Origin: Scilla litardierei
Taxonomy: Eukaryota; Streptophyta; Magnoliopsida; Asparagales; Asparagaceae
NCBI GenBank assembly: GCA_030789695.1
Contig: CM061134.1
Location: 59,589,334-59,653,333 of the forward strand
Reading direction: 5' to 3'
DNA: 64,000 nucleotides
Shown: piece after piece, positions 33,147 through 45,103 of the stretch
Layout: each line of letters opens with the position of its first letter
Position numbering within the stretch: position 1 is the first letter of the stretch
Notes under the pieces: model-generated
Told to the model about the DNA's origin: nothing
Database searches by the model: none
What the model saw: only the letters and a program-made list of their open reading frames with translations
Program-made: the position numbers and the translations under genes

Positions 33147-36100
33147 GCACATGTAAGAGTGCATACCAAATATGGAACTCCCTCCTCATATTACATGAAG
33201 GGACGAGTAGGGTAAGAGACTCTAAACTCGTTGTAGTTAATAAAGATTACGAGATGTTTCATATGCAACAGGGTGAGAAGATGAAGGAGTACTATGCTCG
33301 CTTCGTCGACATCATAAACGAGTTAGAGGCTCTCGGCAAAACCTACACCCAAAAGGAGAAATGTTCGAAGCTTATCGAAGGACTTCCTTCGAGTTGGGAA
33401 AAGCGTACCTTCGCCATCGAGGAAGGTAACGATATGAACAAGTATACCGTTGTTCAACTAATGGGTACCTTGATGTCTTATGAGGTACGCAAGGATAGCA
33501 AGTTGAAGTTTCAGGAAAAGATGAAGTCTTACCTACAACAAGAAGAGCCAAAGAAGAAAGCTATTGCTTTCAAGGCCGCTCCATCTACTTCCACATCAAC
33601 CGATAATGAGAACTCGGAAAATGAGTTGGACTTGGAGTCCATGGCTCTCATGGCCGAGAAGTTCACCCGGTTCTTCCGGAAAGGTAACTTCAAAAACAAG
33701 TCAAAGTTCAATTCTTCTAACGCCTCCTCTTCTTTGTGCTTTAAATGCAACAAGCCAGGACACATGAAAGTGGAGTGTCCTCTAAACAAGCAAAAGGAGA
33801 AGTGGAAGGCGCCGAAGTACGACAAGTCCAAGAAGTACAAGAAAGGGAACAAAAAGGGGCTTGTCGGGACATTCACCGACTCCGATGATTCATCTAGCAG
33901 AGAGTCGGATGATGAGCAAGTGGAGCAAGCACACATGTTCTTCATGGCAAGAGAGGAGCATGATCAAGGATCTTCCTCTTCCGATGATAGCGACAACGAA
34001 GGCGATGAGGTAACTATGGATGACCTTAGAAATGCTAATGAGCAATTATGGTCTAAATACTCTAAGTTAGTAAATAGGTATACTAAAGTAAAAGATGACT
34101 TAGCTAGCATTCAAACCTCGCCTAAAACTATCATCACCAACAACGACACCGTTGTTGAAGGGTTGAAGAATGAGATTGTTAATCTCAAGACTCAACTTGA
34201 ACATGTTAGCATTGAGGATCCGGAGGAACACAAGATAGCGGATTTGACCTCTCAAAACTCGACTTTGAGTATTGAGAATGAGAATCTTAAATCTCGTGTT
34301 TATGTGCTCACATCGCAAGTATCCACTTTGGATGCTTCTATGTGTTCTCTCACCGAGAAATATGAGAACACATTAGGCCGAATTAATAAATTCAATAAGG
34401 GTAAGGACCATTTGGATAAAATCTTAAGTGACTTACTTCCGGCCAATCACCACATTGGCTTGGGGTATACGATGGGAAGTTCATCCAAATCGGCCACTAC
34501 TTTTGTTAGGCCAACTTTCGGTGACTCAACGAGTGATAGCAAACACTCTATTGGTAGTTCATCTACCAATGGTGCTTCTACCTCGTCCACACCCTCTTTC
34601 GAAAAGAAACCCACTTTGGGTGGACCTCCAAAGAAGGGTCATGCTTATATGTACACCAATACTATGCTTGATGATAGCCAACTTGGCCATCAATTTTGGG
34701 CGGAAGCGGTACACACCGCTTGCTATGTGTTTAATAGAATACTTTTGAGGCCCGGCACTAAACAAACTTGTTATGAATTGTTGTTTGGTAGGTTGCCTCA
34801 AGTTAAACATTTTCGTGTTTTTGGTTCAAAATGTTTTATTAAGAACACGTATGGTAGTTTGGACAAATTCGATCCAAGATCCGATGAGGGGATTTTTGTT
34901 GGGTATTCCTCACGTAGCAAAGCCTACCGGATATACAACAAACGAACCTCAACGATCGAGGAATCACTTCATGTTTCATTTAATGAAGGATTTGTTCCAA
35001 TGAGAATTACTAATGATGATGACTCTATGGATGTCTTATGTGATTCAATTGGTAATTCTAACTCTATTAATTCTATTGATTCTATTGATACTAACCCGAC
35101 TAATGAAGTTGTTGAGAATGATCATAGTGATCAAGGTATTCCCAAACGGCTTCATACCGTTCGTGAACATCCTCATGAGGAAGTCATTGGTAATATCCAT
35201 GATAGTGTCAAGACGAGATCACAAGTGAACTACTTCGCTCATTATGCATTTGCCTCCTCGATAAAGCCAAAGAATGTTAATGAAGCGTGCGAAGATAGCG
35301 CTTGGATCCTTGCCATGGAAGAGGAACTCATTCAATTTGAGAGGAATGAGGTTTGGGAGCTTGTTCCATTGCCATCGAAGAACCACACCGTCATAGGGAC
35401 AAAGTGGATCTTCAAGAACAAGACCGACGAAAACCAAGTCGTCGTCCGGAACAAAGCTCGGTTAGTAGCTCAAGGCTATCGGTAAGAGGAAGGTATCGAT
35501 TTCGAAGAATCTTTTGCTCCAGTAGCTAGATTAGAATCAATTTGATTACTATTATCTTTTGCATGCCATAAGGATTTTAAATTATTTCAAATGGATGTAA
35601 AAAGTGCATTTTTAAACGGAGATGTTGTTGAGGAAGTTTATGTTTCTCAACCTCCAGGTTTTATAAATGAAAAATTTCCAAATCATGTTTTTAAACTTAA
35701 GAAAGCTCTTTACTGTTTGAGACAAGCTCCTCGAGCTTGGTATGACTGTCTAAAGAATTTTCTTTTGGATTTAGGATTTAAAATGGGAGAAGTTGATTCC
35801 ACATTATTTGTTAAGTATTCGAATGATGATATAATTTTAGTTCAAATATATGTTGATGATATCATTTTCGGTGCTACTAACTTTGCTCTTTGCGAAGAGT
35901 TTTCTAATGTGATGAAGGATCAATTTGAGATGAGCCACATGGGTGAGCTCAAATATTTCTTAGGTCTCCAAATTCGCCAAATGGACGATGCAATCTTCAT
36001 CCACCAAACAAAGTATACGGTGGAGTTGCTTAAGCGATTTGGAATGGAGAATGCCTCCGGGAAAAAGACTCCAATGAGCACGACTACGCATCTTGATAAG

Positions 36101-36799
36101 GATACGGGCGGTAAATATGTAGACATTCGTCTATATTGAGGTATGATTGGTAGTTTACTTTATCTTACCGCAAGTAGGCCCGATATTATGTTTGCCGTAT
36201 GCATATGTGCTCGTTATCAGTCTCAACCTAAGGAGTCTCACTTAGTAGCGGTAAAGCGTATTTTCCGTTATCTAAGTTACACACTTGATGTTGGATTACT
36301 TTATCCAAAATCTAGCACGTATGAGTTAATCTCATATAGTGATGCCGATTATGCGGGATGCAAATCCGACAGGAAAAGTACTAGTGGCACTTGCCATTTT
36401 ATAGGAAATTCCCTTGTCTCTTGGTTTTCCAAGAAGCAAAATTCCGTATCACTTTCAACCACCGAGGCGGAATACATTGCCGCCGGTGCCGCGTGTGCTC
36501 AAGTTCTTTGGATGAGAAACACACTTAAAGACTTTGGTATAAACTGTGATACTTGCCCTATCATAGTTGACAACCAAAGTGCAATATGTCTTTCCAAGAA
36601 CCCGGTACACCATTCCCGTTCGAAACACATAGATGTCCGACACCATTTCTTAGATGATCATGTTGCTAAAAAGGACATCATATTAGTGTACGTTGAAACC
36701 CAGAAGCAAATCGCCGATATTTTCACGAAACCCCTAAAGGAGGACTCCTTTGTGCGGTTGCGTCAAGAATTGGGGATTATGGGTGAATCCGAGATTTAG
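33131..36799 (+). pseudogene. copia-2 gag C-terminus fused to pol, internally deleted
   Basis: The same frame runs from DFNKICTCKSAYQIWN to the end of RNase H. Gag has the knuckle CFKCNKPGHMKVEC, an acidic stretch and a coiled coil. At about 34666 the text jumps from KKGHAYMYTN to [16 protein letters not shown], losing protease, GAG-pre-integrase and the integrase catalytic core (about 1.45 kb by comparison with copia-3) without losing frame. Reverse transcriptase has [14 protein letters not shown] and YVDD (IYVDDIIFG); RNase H has [16 protein letters not shown] and [12 protein letters not shown]. Stops: TAA 35483-35485, TGA 35543-35545, TGA 36137-36139. It cannot process its own polyprotein or integrate without help. 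Confidence 0.9.
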
Positions 36800-37597
36800 G
36801 ATTCATATGCTTTCAATAATCTTGCATGCTATTCAATTCTTTATATTTGCTCATGCTAGATTAATTGAAATTTTCTGGATTTTTGTTGAATTTTCGGAAT
36901 TTTAGCTCGATTTCTGCGTAATCGTCAAATTTCAGATTTTCGATGTTTAATGGGGTAGTATAATGATTAATGAGAGTATTTTGATGTTTCGTCCAAGTGT
37001 GATTAGGAGAGAAATCAAATTTCAAAGTTTTTCAATTTTTGAACTCTCTTAGTCGGTCCAAGTTCATTGGCCGACCGACTAGATTCAGTTCTAGTCGGTC
37101 AGTGAATGAGCTTAGACCGACTAAATCTTGTCAGGAAATTTGCCTTCAGTTACTGTTTACAACTAGTCGGTTCAAGCTCATTGACCGACCGACTAGATCG
37201 TGATCTAGTCGGTCAGTGCTTGAACTATGACCGACTAGTTGTGACGGGGACTGTTTCGTCTTTTCGAATTCCAGTCTATTAAAACACAGCCCTGACCGAC
37301 TATTCTCTTTTTTAGTCGGTCTCTCTCACTCTCCAACTCGAAAATCCCCCGACCCTTCGACTTCCCTCCTCCCTCTTCGTCGTGTCCGGCCTGTTTCCGG
37401 CCATCCCCGCCATCGCCGACCGTCGCCCTCTCCTCCTAGGTGATCTCTCTCTCTTTCTCCTAGTTCTAGGGTTCATTTCCTGTGTTTAGAGTTAGGGTTT
37501 CTCCTCATCTCGGCTAGGGTTTAGGTTTCTAAGATTTCTAGGGTTTGTTTAGTATTTCTTAGATTCGATCTCCTGTGCGTCGTGTCTTGCTTCGATT
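36800..37597 (+). promoter_or_regulatory. Spacer with dyad array and putative ORF3 promoter (copia-2)
   Basis: No gene. The dyad motif recurs at about 37052-37320 in some two and a half units (the array normally found in the LTR), a TATA-like TATTAAAAC lies at 37277-37285, and a TC-rich leader with CTCCTAGGTGATCTCTCTC runs to ATG 37598. ORF3 may thus have its own promoter. copia-3 has array, TATA box and leader at matching distances. Confidence 0.55.
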
Positions 37598-39208
37598 ATG
37601 GCAAGAACACAGATTCCGATCACTCCCTCTGGCTCTTCGCCTATGACTGTCGATTCACCACCCTCGGACCCCCCGCAACCTACGCGAACCCCTCCGAAAC
37701 GCCGTTCGAAAACCACCCAACCCTCTTCGTCTTCGCCTCCTCTTAAGCGTAAGAGGACGGTGACTTCGAAACCCCGTGCCCGATCTCAGCCTAAGCCTAA
37801 GCCTGTGATTTTCCGTGCTCCCACTCCACCCGGTGCTTCGGATTCCGACACCGAGTATAGACCCGAGACTGAGACTCATAGGGACCCCTCTCCTCCTCCT
37901 AGGTAGCTTGAGTCTAGCTCACGTCCCCGTACCCGTCAGCCTAAGGGAAAGGCTCCGATGCCGGTTGGCGGTGTCGATATCTCGTTGTGTCGCGACGACC
38001 CTATGTGTCTCGCGGCTTACAACCGTATCGAACACTGTCCACTACTTCTGGAGCATTTCGTCCAGTTTAGTGACTTCCTAGGCCTCGCCGATCTTCTTTC
38101 GTCCTCCGGTCTTCTCGATTACCTTCGATATGACCCGAAGGCGAACCCTCACCCCTACCCTCGCCTAGTGAAACTATTATATGCCAACCGTGTCCGGGGT
38201 CAGTACGATGCGACCCACTCGATTGAGACGACTACCTTGGGGACTCCGATAGTCCTCACGGCAGAAATCTTAGGAGAGATTTTGGGTATCTCCTCGTCTG
38301 GCCTCCTTCCCTCTGATATTTCTGTTGATGATATCTCCTCCCCTGATCAGGTTGTGCTTTCTCAGATCTTCCATGAGATCCCCCCCGCCATGATTGGCGT
38401 TCCCTCCAAATCCTTCAAGCCTATCGCCTGGGTCCTAAATTTGATTCTGAAGTCGTGCTTGCTTCCCAAGTACGGCTCCTCCTCTTTACCGTCCCAGCCT
38501 TTCTTGAAGTTAATATATGCTATTTTCATGGGGAGCTCGATTAACTGGGCTCGCACTATACTCGATAAGATGGATTCTTTCGAGTGTATTCGCAAGTCCA
38601 CGAAGTCGGCTCATATCCCCTTCCCATGCTTGTTGACTCTGGTATTTCGTCACTTCCGTGTCACACTTCCTCCTGACGATGAGCGTCCACTTGGTCCTCC
38701 CCTGAACGCGACAGCCGTCAAGAAGTCTCTTACGGCGCTCCGTCACATTCAGAGGACGACACCTTCAGCGTCAGCCTCTGCCTCTACCTCAGCTGCTCCC
38801 TCTTCCACTCTTGCCGAGCTTGTTCGTGCTTTGCGTCGTTTGGAGTCTCGTCAGGCTCGTTCTGAGGAGATTCTCTGCCGTATCGCTCGTCACCTTGATA
38901 TTGAGGTCCCTCCGTCTTTTTCTGACGAGGATGAGTTGGATGAGGAGGACATTGAGGAGCTTGCTCGTGCTTCTACTCGTGCCCCTGAGGGCACTTCTGG
39001 TGATGCTGCTCCTGCTGGTGCCCCCGAGAGCACACCCGTTGCCACCGCTCCTGCGGTGGATGCTCCGACTGGTGCTCCCGAGGCCACTACTGTTGCTGCT
39101 CCAGAGATTGCCACTTCTGCCACTCCCGTGGACACTACTGACGACCCAGTGACCACCTCCACTCCTGCAGAGCCTGCTGCTGCTGCAGATCTTGCCGCTT
39201 CCTCTTGA
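37598..39208 (+). pseudogene. copia-2 ORF3 (extra ORF downstream of pol, one stop)
   Basis: Unknown function. ATG 37598 opens a 536-codon frame broken only by TAG 37904-37906. The N-terminal 110 residues are Pro/Ser/Thr- and Lys/Arg-rich. The middle (GGVDISLCRDDPMCLAAYNRIEH onward, about residues 120-400) is globular, with PRLVKLLYAN, LTAEILGEILGI and a SFECIRKSTKSAHIPFPCLL block; it resembles the 'putative plant transposon protein' family in style. A helical, charged stretch and an Ala/Pro/Thr-rich low-complexity tail follow. No signal peptide or membrane segment is visible, so an envelope role is not supported. The middle is well kept in copia-3. Confidence 0.75.
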
Positions 39209-40171
39209 GCTTCTTTGAGGACTCTCCGATGCTCCTTGGATGATTCATCTAGTGTGTGTGAGTTTGGGTAGGATAGAGTGTGGTTCTGGATGTTTTTGAT
39301 GTTTTGATGTATGTTGATGTACGTTGGATGGATGTCGATATGTTTTTGTGATACTTCCATATATGCTGTGTTCTGAGATATATGATGTTGTATTTTGATC
39401 GCCGATCGTTGGATCGCCTTTTTGGATATCAGTGATGTATATTTTTGATGTACTCTGGTTCATACTTTTATATATATACATCGCAGTTGACATTTCATTC
39501 TATTGTGCACATTATATAATTTTTTATGTCTCTGATGTTTGATTTCGTCGCTCGACGATATTAACTTGGTTAAATAGATTTCACTTTATGAAAACATAGA
39601 ATTGTTTTCCATGCACTAAATTAACCAAGAATGTTGATATTGGAGAGTATATTCCATTACTCAATTCATAAAATTAATTTATTTTTGATGATTTTATTTA
39701 TCGTTTTTCGACTTTGGTTTCATTGGCACACCTTGATTTAATTTTGTATTTTCCTTTGGTGTCATTTGAACCATGGTCGTATTCTTCGACTCCCGTGCTT
39801 TTATTTGAAGCCATTGTTGTTGTCGTTGATCTCCTCCCGCTCTTTTTGCTTATGCCAAAGGGGGAGAGATATAATAATAATGATGTGCTAAATGATAATT
39901 TAAAGCATTATTCCAAGAATCTAATTTGATATGTTAGATTCAGGGGGAGTGAAGATATATAAATGGATTTTCAAATCCGATATTTCAATAACCAACATTT
40001 GGTATTCGATATTTCAATAATCGATTCTTATTTATATACTTCACTCGTCTGCTTGATGCGTATTATTATTGTTTAATTTGGAATTAACGTGTCATCAATG
40101 CAGGGGGAGTAAGTAAATTTCATTTGAATTATTATTTTTGATTATTATTTATGTTGGTTTATCATCACCAA
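39209..40171 (+). other. copia-2 3' non-coding region with repeated GGGGGAG motifs
   Basis: AT-rich and without a gene. GGGGGAG strings preceded by A/G recur near 39858, 39945 and 40103, besides the true polypurine tract at 40172-40183. copia-3 has the same series. Confidence 0.6.
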
Positions 40172-40183
40172 AATGGGGGAGAA
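40172..40183 (+). promoter_or_regulatory. copia-2 polypurine tract
   Basis: AATGGGGGAGAA directly before the 3' LTR start TGTTGG. Confidence 0.88.
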
Positions 40184-42052
40184 TGTTGGATATTGGACTC
40201 CCCGGATTTGGTTTTGGATGATGATCAAACATAAATATATCGTGAACTAACAACTTGTGAGCGCAGTTATGGAGATCGTCGCCAAATTCATATGAATATC
40301 AATTACGACGTCTCGAGACTTCTCAAAGCACGTGATCGTATGCCTAAAGCTTCGTTGAAGCTTATGGACCATTTTAGAAGTCATGAAGATTCGATTGAAG
40401 CTATTGAAGACGGTATCGTCAAGTTTTATTTATAGTCTTTAAGCTTCTATCGTAGAATGTTAAGCCTTGAGTAGGTCTTACGGTTTAAATCTTCATAACG
40501 CTCATATCTTAGCTCTAGGATCTTAGTAGAAGTCCATACAAACTTTCCCGAAGCTTCGCGCTTCGATTCGCGACTTCTTGTGCATGTTAGTTGGTTCAAG
40601 AAGAAGAACTGACCGACTAGATGGTGATCTAGTCGGTCGGTAAAGCTTCTTGGACCGACTAGTTTCAGTCAGTCAATTCCAAGCTCTTTACTGTTTACAG
40701 TTAGTCGGTCTAAGTTGACTCACCGACCGACTAGTTTGTGAACTAGTCGGTCAGTGATGCTTCTGTGACCGACTAGTTGAGCTTTCCCTGTACATGCACA
40801 TTTAAGCCTGAGCTAATGTTTATAATTAGTCGGTCTGTGTTCATTGATCGACCGACTAGTTGATAAACTAGTCGGTCAACTTTCCTTATTGGACCGACTA
40901 GTTTAGCTTTACTGTACATGCCAATTTTCACCTGACTTATTGTTTATCGCTAGTCAGTCTACGCACATTTGGCAACCGACTAGTTGATGAACTAGTCGGT
41001 CAACATTTGTTCTTGGACCAACTAAATCAATTTTTGCTCAGACTTCAGTTTTATCTCTTAGTCGGTCTCAGTTAAGTAACCGACCGACTAGTTGTGAAAC
41101 TAGTCGGTCGGCTACTCTTCTTGGACCGACTAGTTCCTTTTGTCTGTGCTTCGACCTTTTGGCTGTTCTTCCATTAGTCGGTCTACGTTAAATGACCGAC
41201 CGACTAGTTGATGAACTAGTCGGTCGGTAGTTGTTCTTTGACCGACTAGTTGGGTTCAGAAAAGAGCCGTTGGAGCATTTAATGACTCGAATTTCTTTCT
41301 CTCTCTCCTCTATCCTATATATACTTGATGAGCTGCATTCATTGCACTCAAGGCTAATATTATTGCAAGTTTAGATATCAAGAGAAATCATTCCAAGCTC
41401 ATTCAAAGCTCTTTCATTCCATTCAATAATCTCTCCTCACTCTTACTTCCAAAGAGAGATTCATTGAGTGTGAAGCCTTCCAAGCCAAGTGCTTGATCCT
41501 AGGTCACCAACAACCCCATAGCTCTCCATCGCTGATCTACATCTTGGAGCTAGGGTTTGGTGCCTCTTCTTCTTCCTCAAAATCATCTTTGCCCTAATTC
41601 GTAAGTATACTCAAGGCATAGGTATTTTGTGGTAAGTTATTCTATTTCATTTACTTTCATATTGTAATTGGTTCACTCTCGGTTGTGAGAGTGGTTGTGC
41701 CCGGGTTGTGGGAGTCACAAATTTCTTTGTGTATGATTTGACTTGTGAAGGTTTTTCACAAGTATCTCATAGTGGAAATCTTGAGTTAGGGTTTCTAACT
41801 CAAGTATCTGGAGGGGATCCGGGTGTTTGGGACGTAGGATCACCGGGAACAAGTCGGGGAGACTTGGGTGGATCCGAACCCAGTAATATCATTTGTTTGC
41901 GATTGTTTATTTGTTTTCAATTATTTACAATTCCGCATTTCCGCATTAATTGGTAGAGTTTGCACGGTAATTAGGAATTAGCCTCTTAATTATTTTAAAG
42001 TACTATTCACCCCCCCTCTAGTACTTGTACAGTAGCTTAGCATGGCATTACA
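40184..42052 (+). repeat. copia-2 3' LTR
   Basis: 1869 bp, the partner of 28390-30260, with the dyad array at 40611-41252 and TATA box at 41315-41324. Ends GGCATTACA. Confidence 0.93.
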
Positions 42053-42057
42053 AATTG
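42053..42057. repeat. Target-site duplication AATTG (right of copia-2)
   Basis: Second AATTG; the gag-only Ty3 element resumes. Confidence 0.92.
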
Positions 42058-42717
42058 TGTATGCTTTGTTTTCCTCTTAAGGAGTGGGTGGATGAGTTGA
42101 TAATTCATGTTGAGAATGAGAAAGAGAGCTAATAAAAGTGAATGGTTTTACTAATCAAATTGAGTAGCCGGTGCCCCACGAAACATTGGGGAGGACGCCA
42201 AAAATGATATTTAGGGGATCATTCCATCCCTTTACCTATATAGCGTTATCGCGTGTAGGCAAAAGGTGGCCGTGTTTGCATTTTATAGCGTTATCGCGTG
42301 AATGCAAAACATAAACAAAAAAAACAAAAAAACAAAAAAAAGAAGGAAAAATAAAAGAAAAGAAAAATGAATGAATAAATGAAAGAATAAGCAACATGAG
42401 TGATACAATCTCATCTCCCACAACTTAGAGGATTTTCTTTTGTTTTGGCCATTTCCATGAAAGTTAGAAATTTTCTCATTTGTGATATATCTCAAAGAAT
42501 GCGATACGGCGCTTATTACTTCACTTTTCTTTGAATTGGATTGAGGAGAATGTCATTTGTTATTTACTTTCATACATTGGGTATATTGGCTTTGAAATCA
42601 TTTGGAAATACCATTTTGTGTATGCCATGATGATATCGTGAGTTTTGGTGCATGTTTTCAATTTAATCCGAATTTATCGCATATTTTGTTAGGGACTAGC
42701 AAAAAGCTAGTTGGGAG
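42058..42717 (+). other. 3' interior of gag-only Ty3 element, non-coding
   Basis: No gene. An A-rich low-complexity run is at about 42308-42390. GCTAGTTGGGAG before 42718 may be an eroded polypurine tract. Confidence 0.5.
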
Positions 42718-44183
42718 TGATTCGGGATATAAATTGCATATTTCCCCTATTTTTGGGTATTTTATGTGTATATCATGTTATTTTGGCTTTGATAAGGGCG
42801 TATTTGTGATATTGTCTATTATTAAAGCCTATCTCTAGTTTATACATAAAATGTGGTTTTTGTGGACTAATTTTTGCTCCCCTTATTTCACAGGTACTTC
42901 TGGGATTTTTCTGGATTTTCTGGAATTTTTCCAGAATTTTCTGGAGCTCGGAACTATTTTTCGGGAATTTTTGAAGCCAAATAGGCTATTCTGTAATTTT
43001 TAAAGAAAGAAAAATTAAAAAAATAAATAAACCTATGTGCGGGCCGGCCCGCTTCACAAAATCTCGCCGCCGCTGTTTGTTTTAATAAAAAACACAGCTC
43101 GCGGGCCGACCCAGCGGCCGGCCCGCTGCGCGCGCAACTGCTGATGCGGGGGCATGCACTTTGCGCGTGCCCCCGAAGTTCCAACGGGCACCCAGCGCCC
43201 GTTGATTCCAATTGAAGCCCGGCGCCCGCATTCAGATGGTTTGGCTTGGATAATTTCGGGCTGAGGGCGGTTTTTGGGGGCTTCTTTTGACCAGCAAGCC
43301 CGGTTCATTGGGGATTATTGCGGCTGTGCGAAAATTGGAGGGGGACTTCGGCTGTTTGGTTTTCTTGCTGTTTTTTTTTTTTGATTTTTTAGGGCTTGGG
43401 AGAAAGCTTAGAGGCCATGGAGATGATGGAAAAGCTTGGAGGAGGAGCAAATGGGTGGAAGCAAGGGTTCATTTGGGAGAGTTCTTGGGGTGAAATCCTT
43501 CCTCCCTCTTTTGTAATTTGCATCTCTCTTTTGTATTGAATTTGGTGATAATTTTGTATAAAATTTCCATCTTATTCATGATGATTGAGTAGTGTAGAAT
43601 GGCTTGGGTTGTGATTCATTGATGTTGGGTGTTAATTTTAGTTCCAATTTCCTCTTGCCTATTATCTTGCTAATCTTGGAGGAATTGTTAGGGTACAGTT
43701 TAATTGGTTAAGTCCCGAGAGGGCACAATTCGAGATGAATCCATGCTCCAAATTTAATTAGTGCTATGATGATGCATCCATGCTTATTGCAAATTTTCGT
43801 GTTCATAAATGCTAAATTTTCCGATTGGGATTCCTTAGCCGGATGACCGATTGAGTTATTTGAGGGTGATTGGGGCTTGATTGACACTGATCTTGGTGAA
43901 CCCACAACTCATGCTCCTTACCTAGCTATCCTACCTTCCCATTTGGCTCTCTAAGCTTACCCACTTAGGATAGGAATTTAGATTCACCACACTCTTTCCT
44001 ACTTTTCCACCGTTAGCGAGGTGGTTGTAACACACTTTATTTTTCTTTATCGATGAAACTTGTGAATGTAGAACGTCTTGTCCCTGTGATCCGACCCAGT
44101 ACTCACCGGTTATTTTTATTGCATTGACACTCCTACGCTTGGGAGTGGAAGGCGCGCTCCTTGTGCGTCCTCACGTTCAACCA
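42718..44183 (+). repeat. Full right LTR of gag-only Ty3 element
   Basis: 1466 bp, TGATTCGGG to TTCAACCA, closely similar to the left LTR, including the GGCCGGCCC-type stretch near 43035-43130. It is followed by ATTG as the left LTR is, but then the sequence jumps into LTR interior. Confidence 0.88.
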
Positions 44184-45098
44184 ATTGTGCGCCCGACCCG
44201 CAACATATTATAGGGCGGCCTGTGTGTTAATTTGGACAGCGGCTGTTTTTTTGGACGGAGCTTCGTTTTTTGGGTGTTTTTTCGGCCAGCAGCTTTTCTT
44301 GGAGTTTTTCTCGGGCTTGGGTGAGGATGGAGGCCATGGGAGGATGATGGAAGCTTGGTGAAGGTGCTCAAAAGAGAGGGGGGCTTAATCTTAGAGAGAT
44401 CTTGGGTGAAATCTCTCCTTACCCTTGTGTATTTTGCATTTCTCTCTTTGTATTAAACTTGTGATGAATTTATTTATGAATCTCATTTTGTTTAGTGTGA
44501 TTGAGTAGTGTTGTTTGGCTTGGGTTGTGACTCATTGAGATTGGTTGTGAATTTTAGCCCTAATTGCCTCTTACCTATTATATTGTTAATCTTGGATGTG
44601 TAATTAGGGCACAATTTTATTGGCTAAGTCCCGAGAGGGCAATTTGAGAAAAATCCATGTTCATATATTGATTAGTGCTATGTGATGCATCCATGCCTAT
44701 TGCTAATTGTGGTGTTCTTTAATGCTAAATTTTCCGATTGAGTGTCCTTAGCCGGATAATCAATTGAGTTATATGCGTGTAATTAGAGCTGTTAACACCA
44801 ATTTTAGTGAACCCACAACCCATGTTCTCTCGCCTTGCTATCCTAAATCCTCATTTGGTTCTCTAACCCTACCCACTTAGGATAGATTTGTTGATTCCGC
44901 ACTTTTTCCCACACTCATCCACCGTTAGTTAAGATTGTTGCATCACGCTTTATTTTTCTTTATCGATCAATTTTGTGAATATAGAATGACTTGTCCCTGT
45001 GATCTAACCCGGTACTCATCGGTTATTTTTATTGCATTGACACGCCTACGCTTGGGAGTGGAGGGCGTGCTCCGTGCGCGTCCTTCCCGTCACTACCA
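44184..45098 (+). repeat. Extra partial LTR at right end
   Basis: 915 bp corresponding to the distal part of the same LTR family but clearly more diverged (GGGCTTGGGTGAGGATGGAG, the TAAGTCCCGAGAGGGCA string and the GCTTGGGAGTGGA string recur in order). It begins at a CCAATTG shared with LTR interior (near 43207) and ends CACTACCA before the TTGGA duplication. Not a gene. Confidence 0.8.
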
Positions 45099-45103
45099 TT
45101 GGA
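45099..45103. repeat. Target-site duplication TTGGA (right)
   Basis: Partner of 24903-24907. LINE-A ORF2 continues in the same codon phase. Confidence 0.92.

Larger units (their letters stand above)
28390..42052 (+). mobile_element. copia-2: SIRE/Maximus-type Ty1-copia element with ORF3
   Basis: 13,663 bp with both LTRs, iMet-type primer site, gag, pol, a third ORF and a polypurine tract, flanked by AATTG. Gag is split by LINE-B (30616-33130). Pol has an internal in-frame deletion removing the protease and most of the integrase, plus three stops, so it is defective. Order and zinc knuckle type, together with the extra ORF after pol and LTRs near 1.9 kb, indicate the SIRE/Maximus clade. Confidence 0.9.
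24908..45098 (+). mobile_element. Gag-only Ty3 element of Athila/Tat affinity (TR-GAG-like)
   Basis: Ends TG...CA with a TTGGA duplication. The left LTR is 24908-26367, followed by a tRNA-Asp-type primer site and a decayed gag. No protease, RT or integrase is present on either side of the nested copia-2 element (28390-42052). After removing copia-2, about 6.5 kb remain. The right end is unusual: a full LTR (42718-44183) followed by a second, partial and more diverged LTR (44184-45098), the outer of which carries the matching duplication. Confidence 0.82.

Noticed and set aside
37598..39208. ORF3 as an envelope gene
   Set aside because: No signal peptide, membrane anchor or Cys pattern is visible; the position alone is not enough.
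24908..44183. Ty3 element ending at the first full right LTR
   Set aside because: The bases after 44183 (ATTGT) do not match TTGGA, whereas those after 45098 do and also restore the LINE frame.
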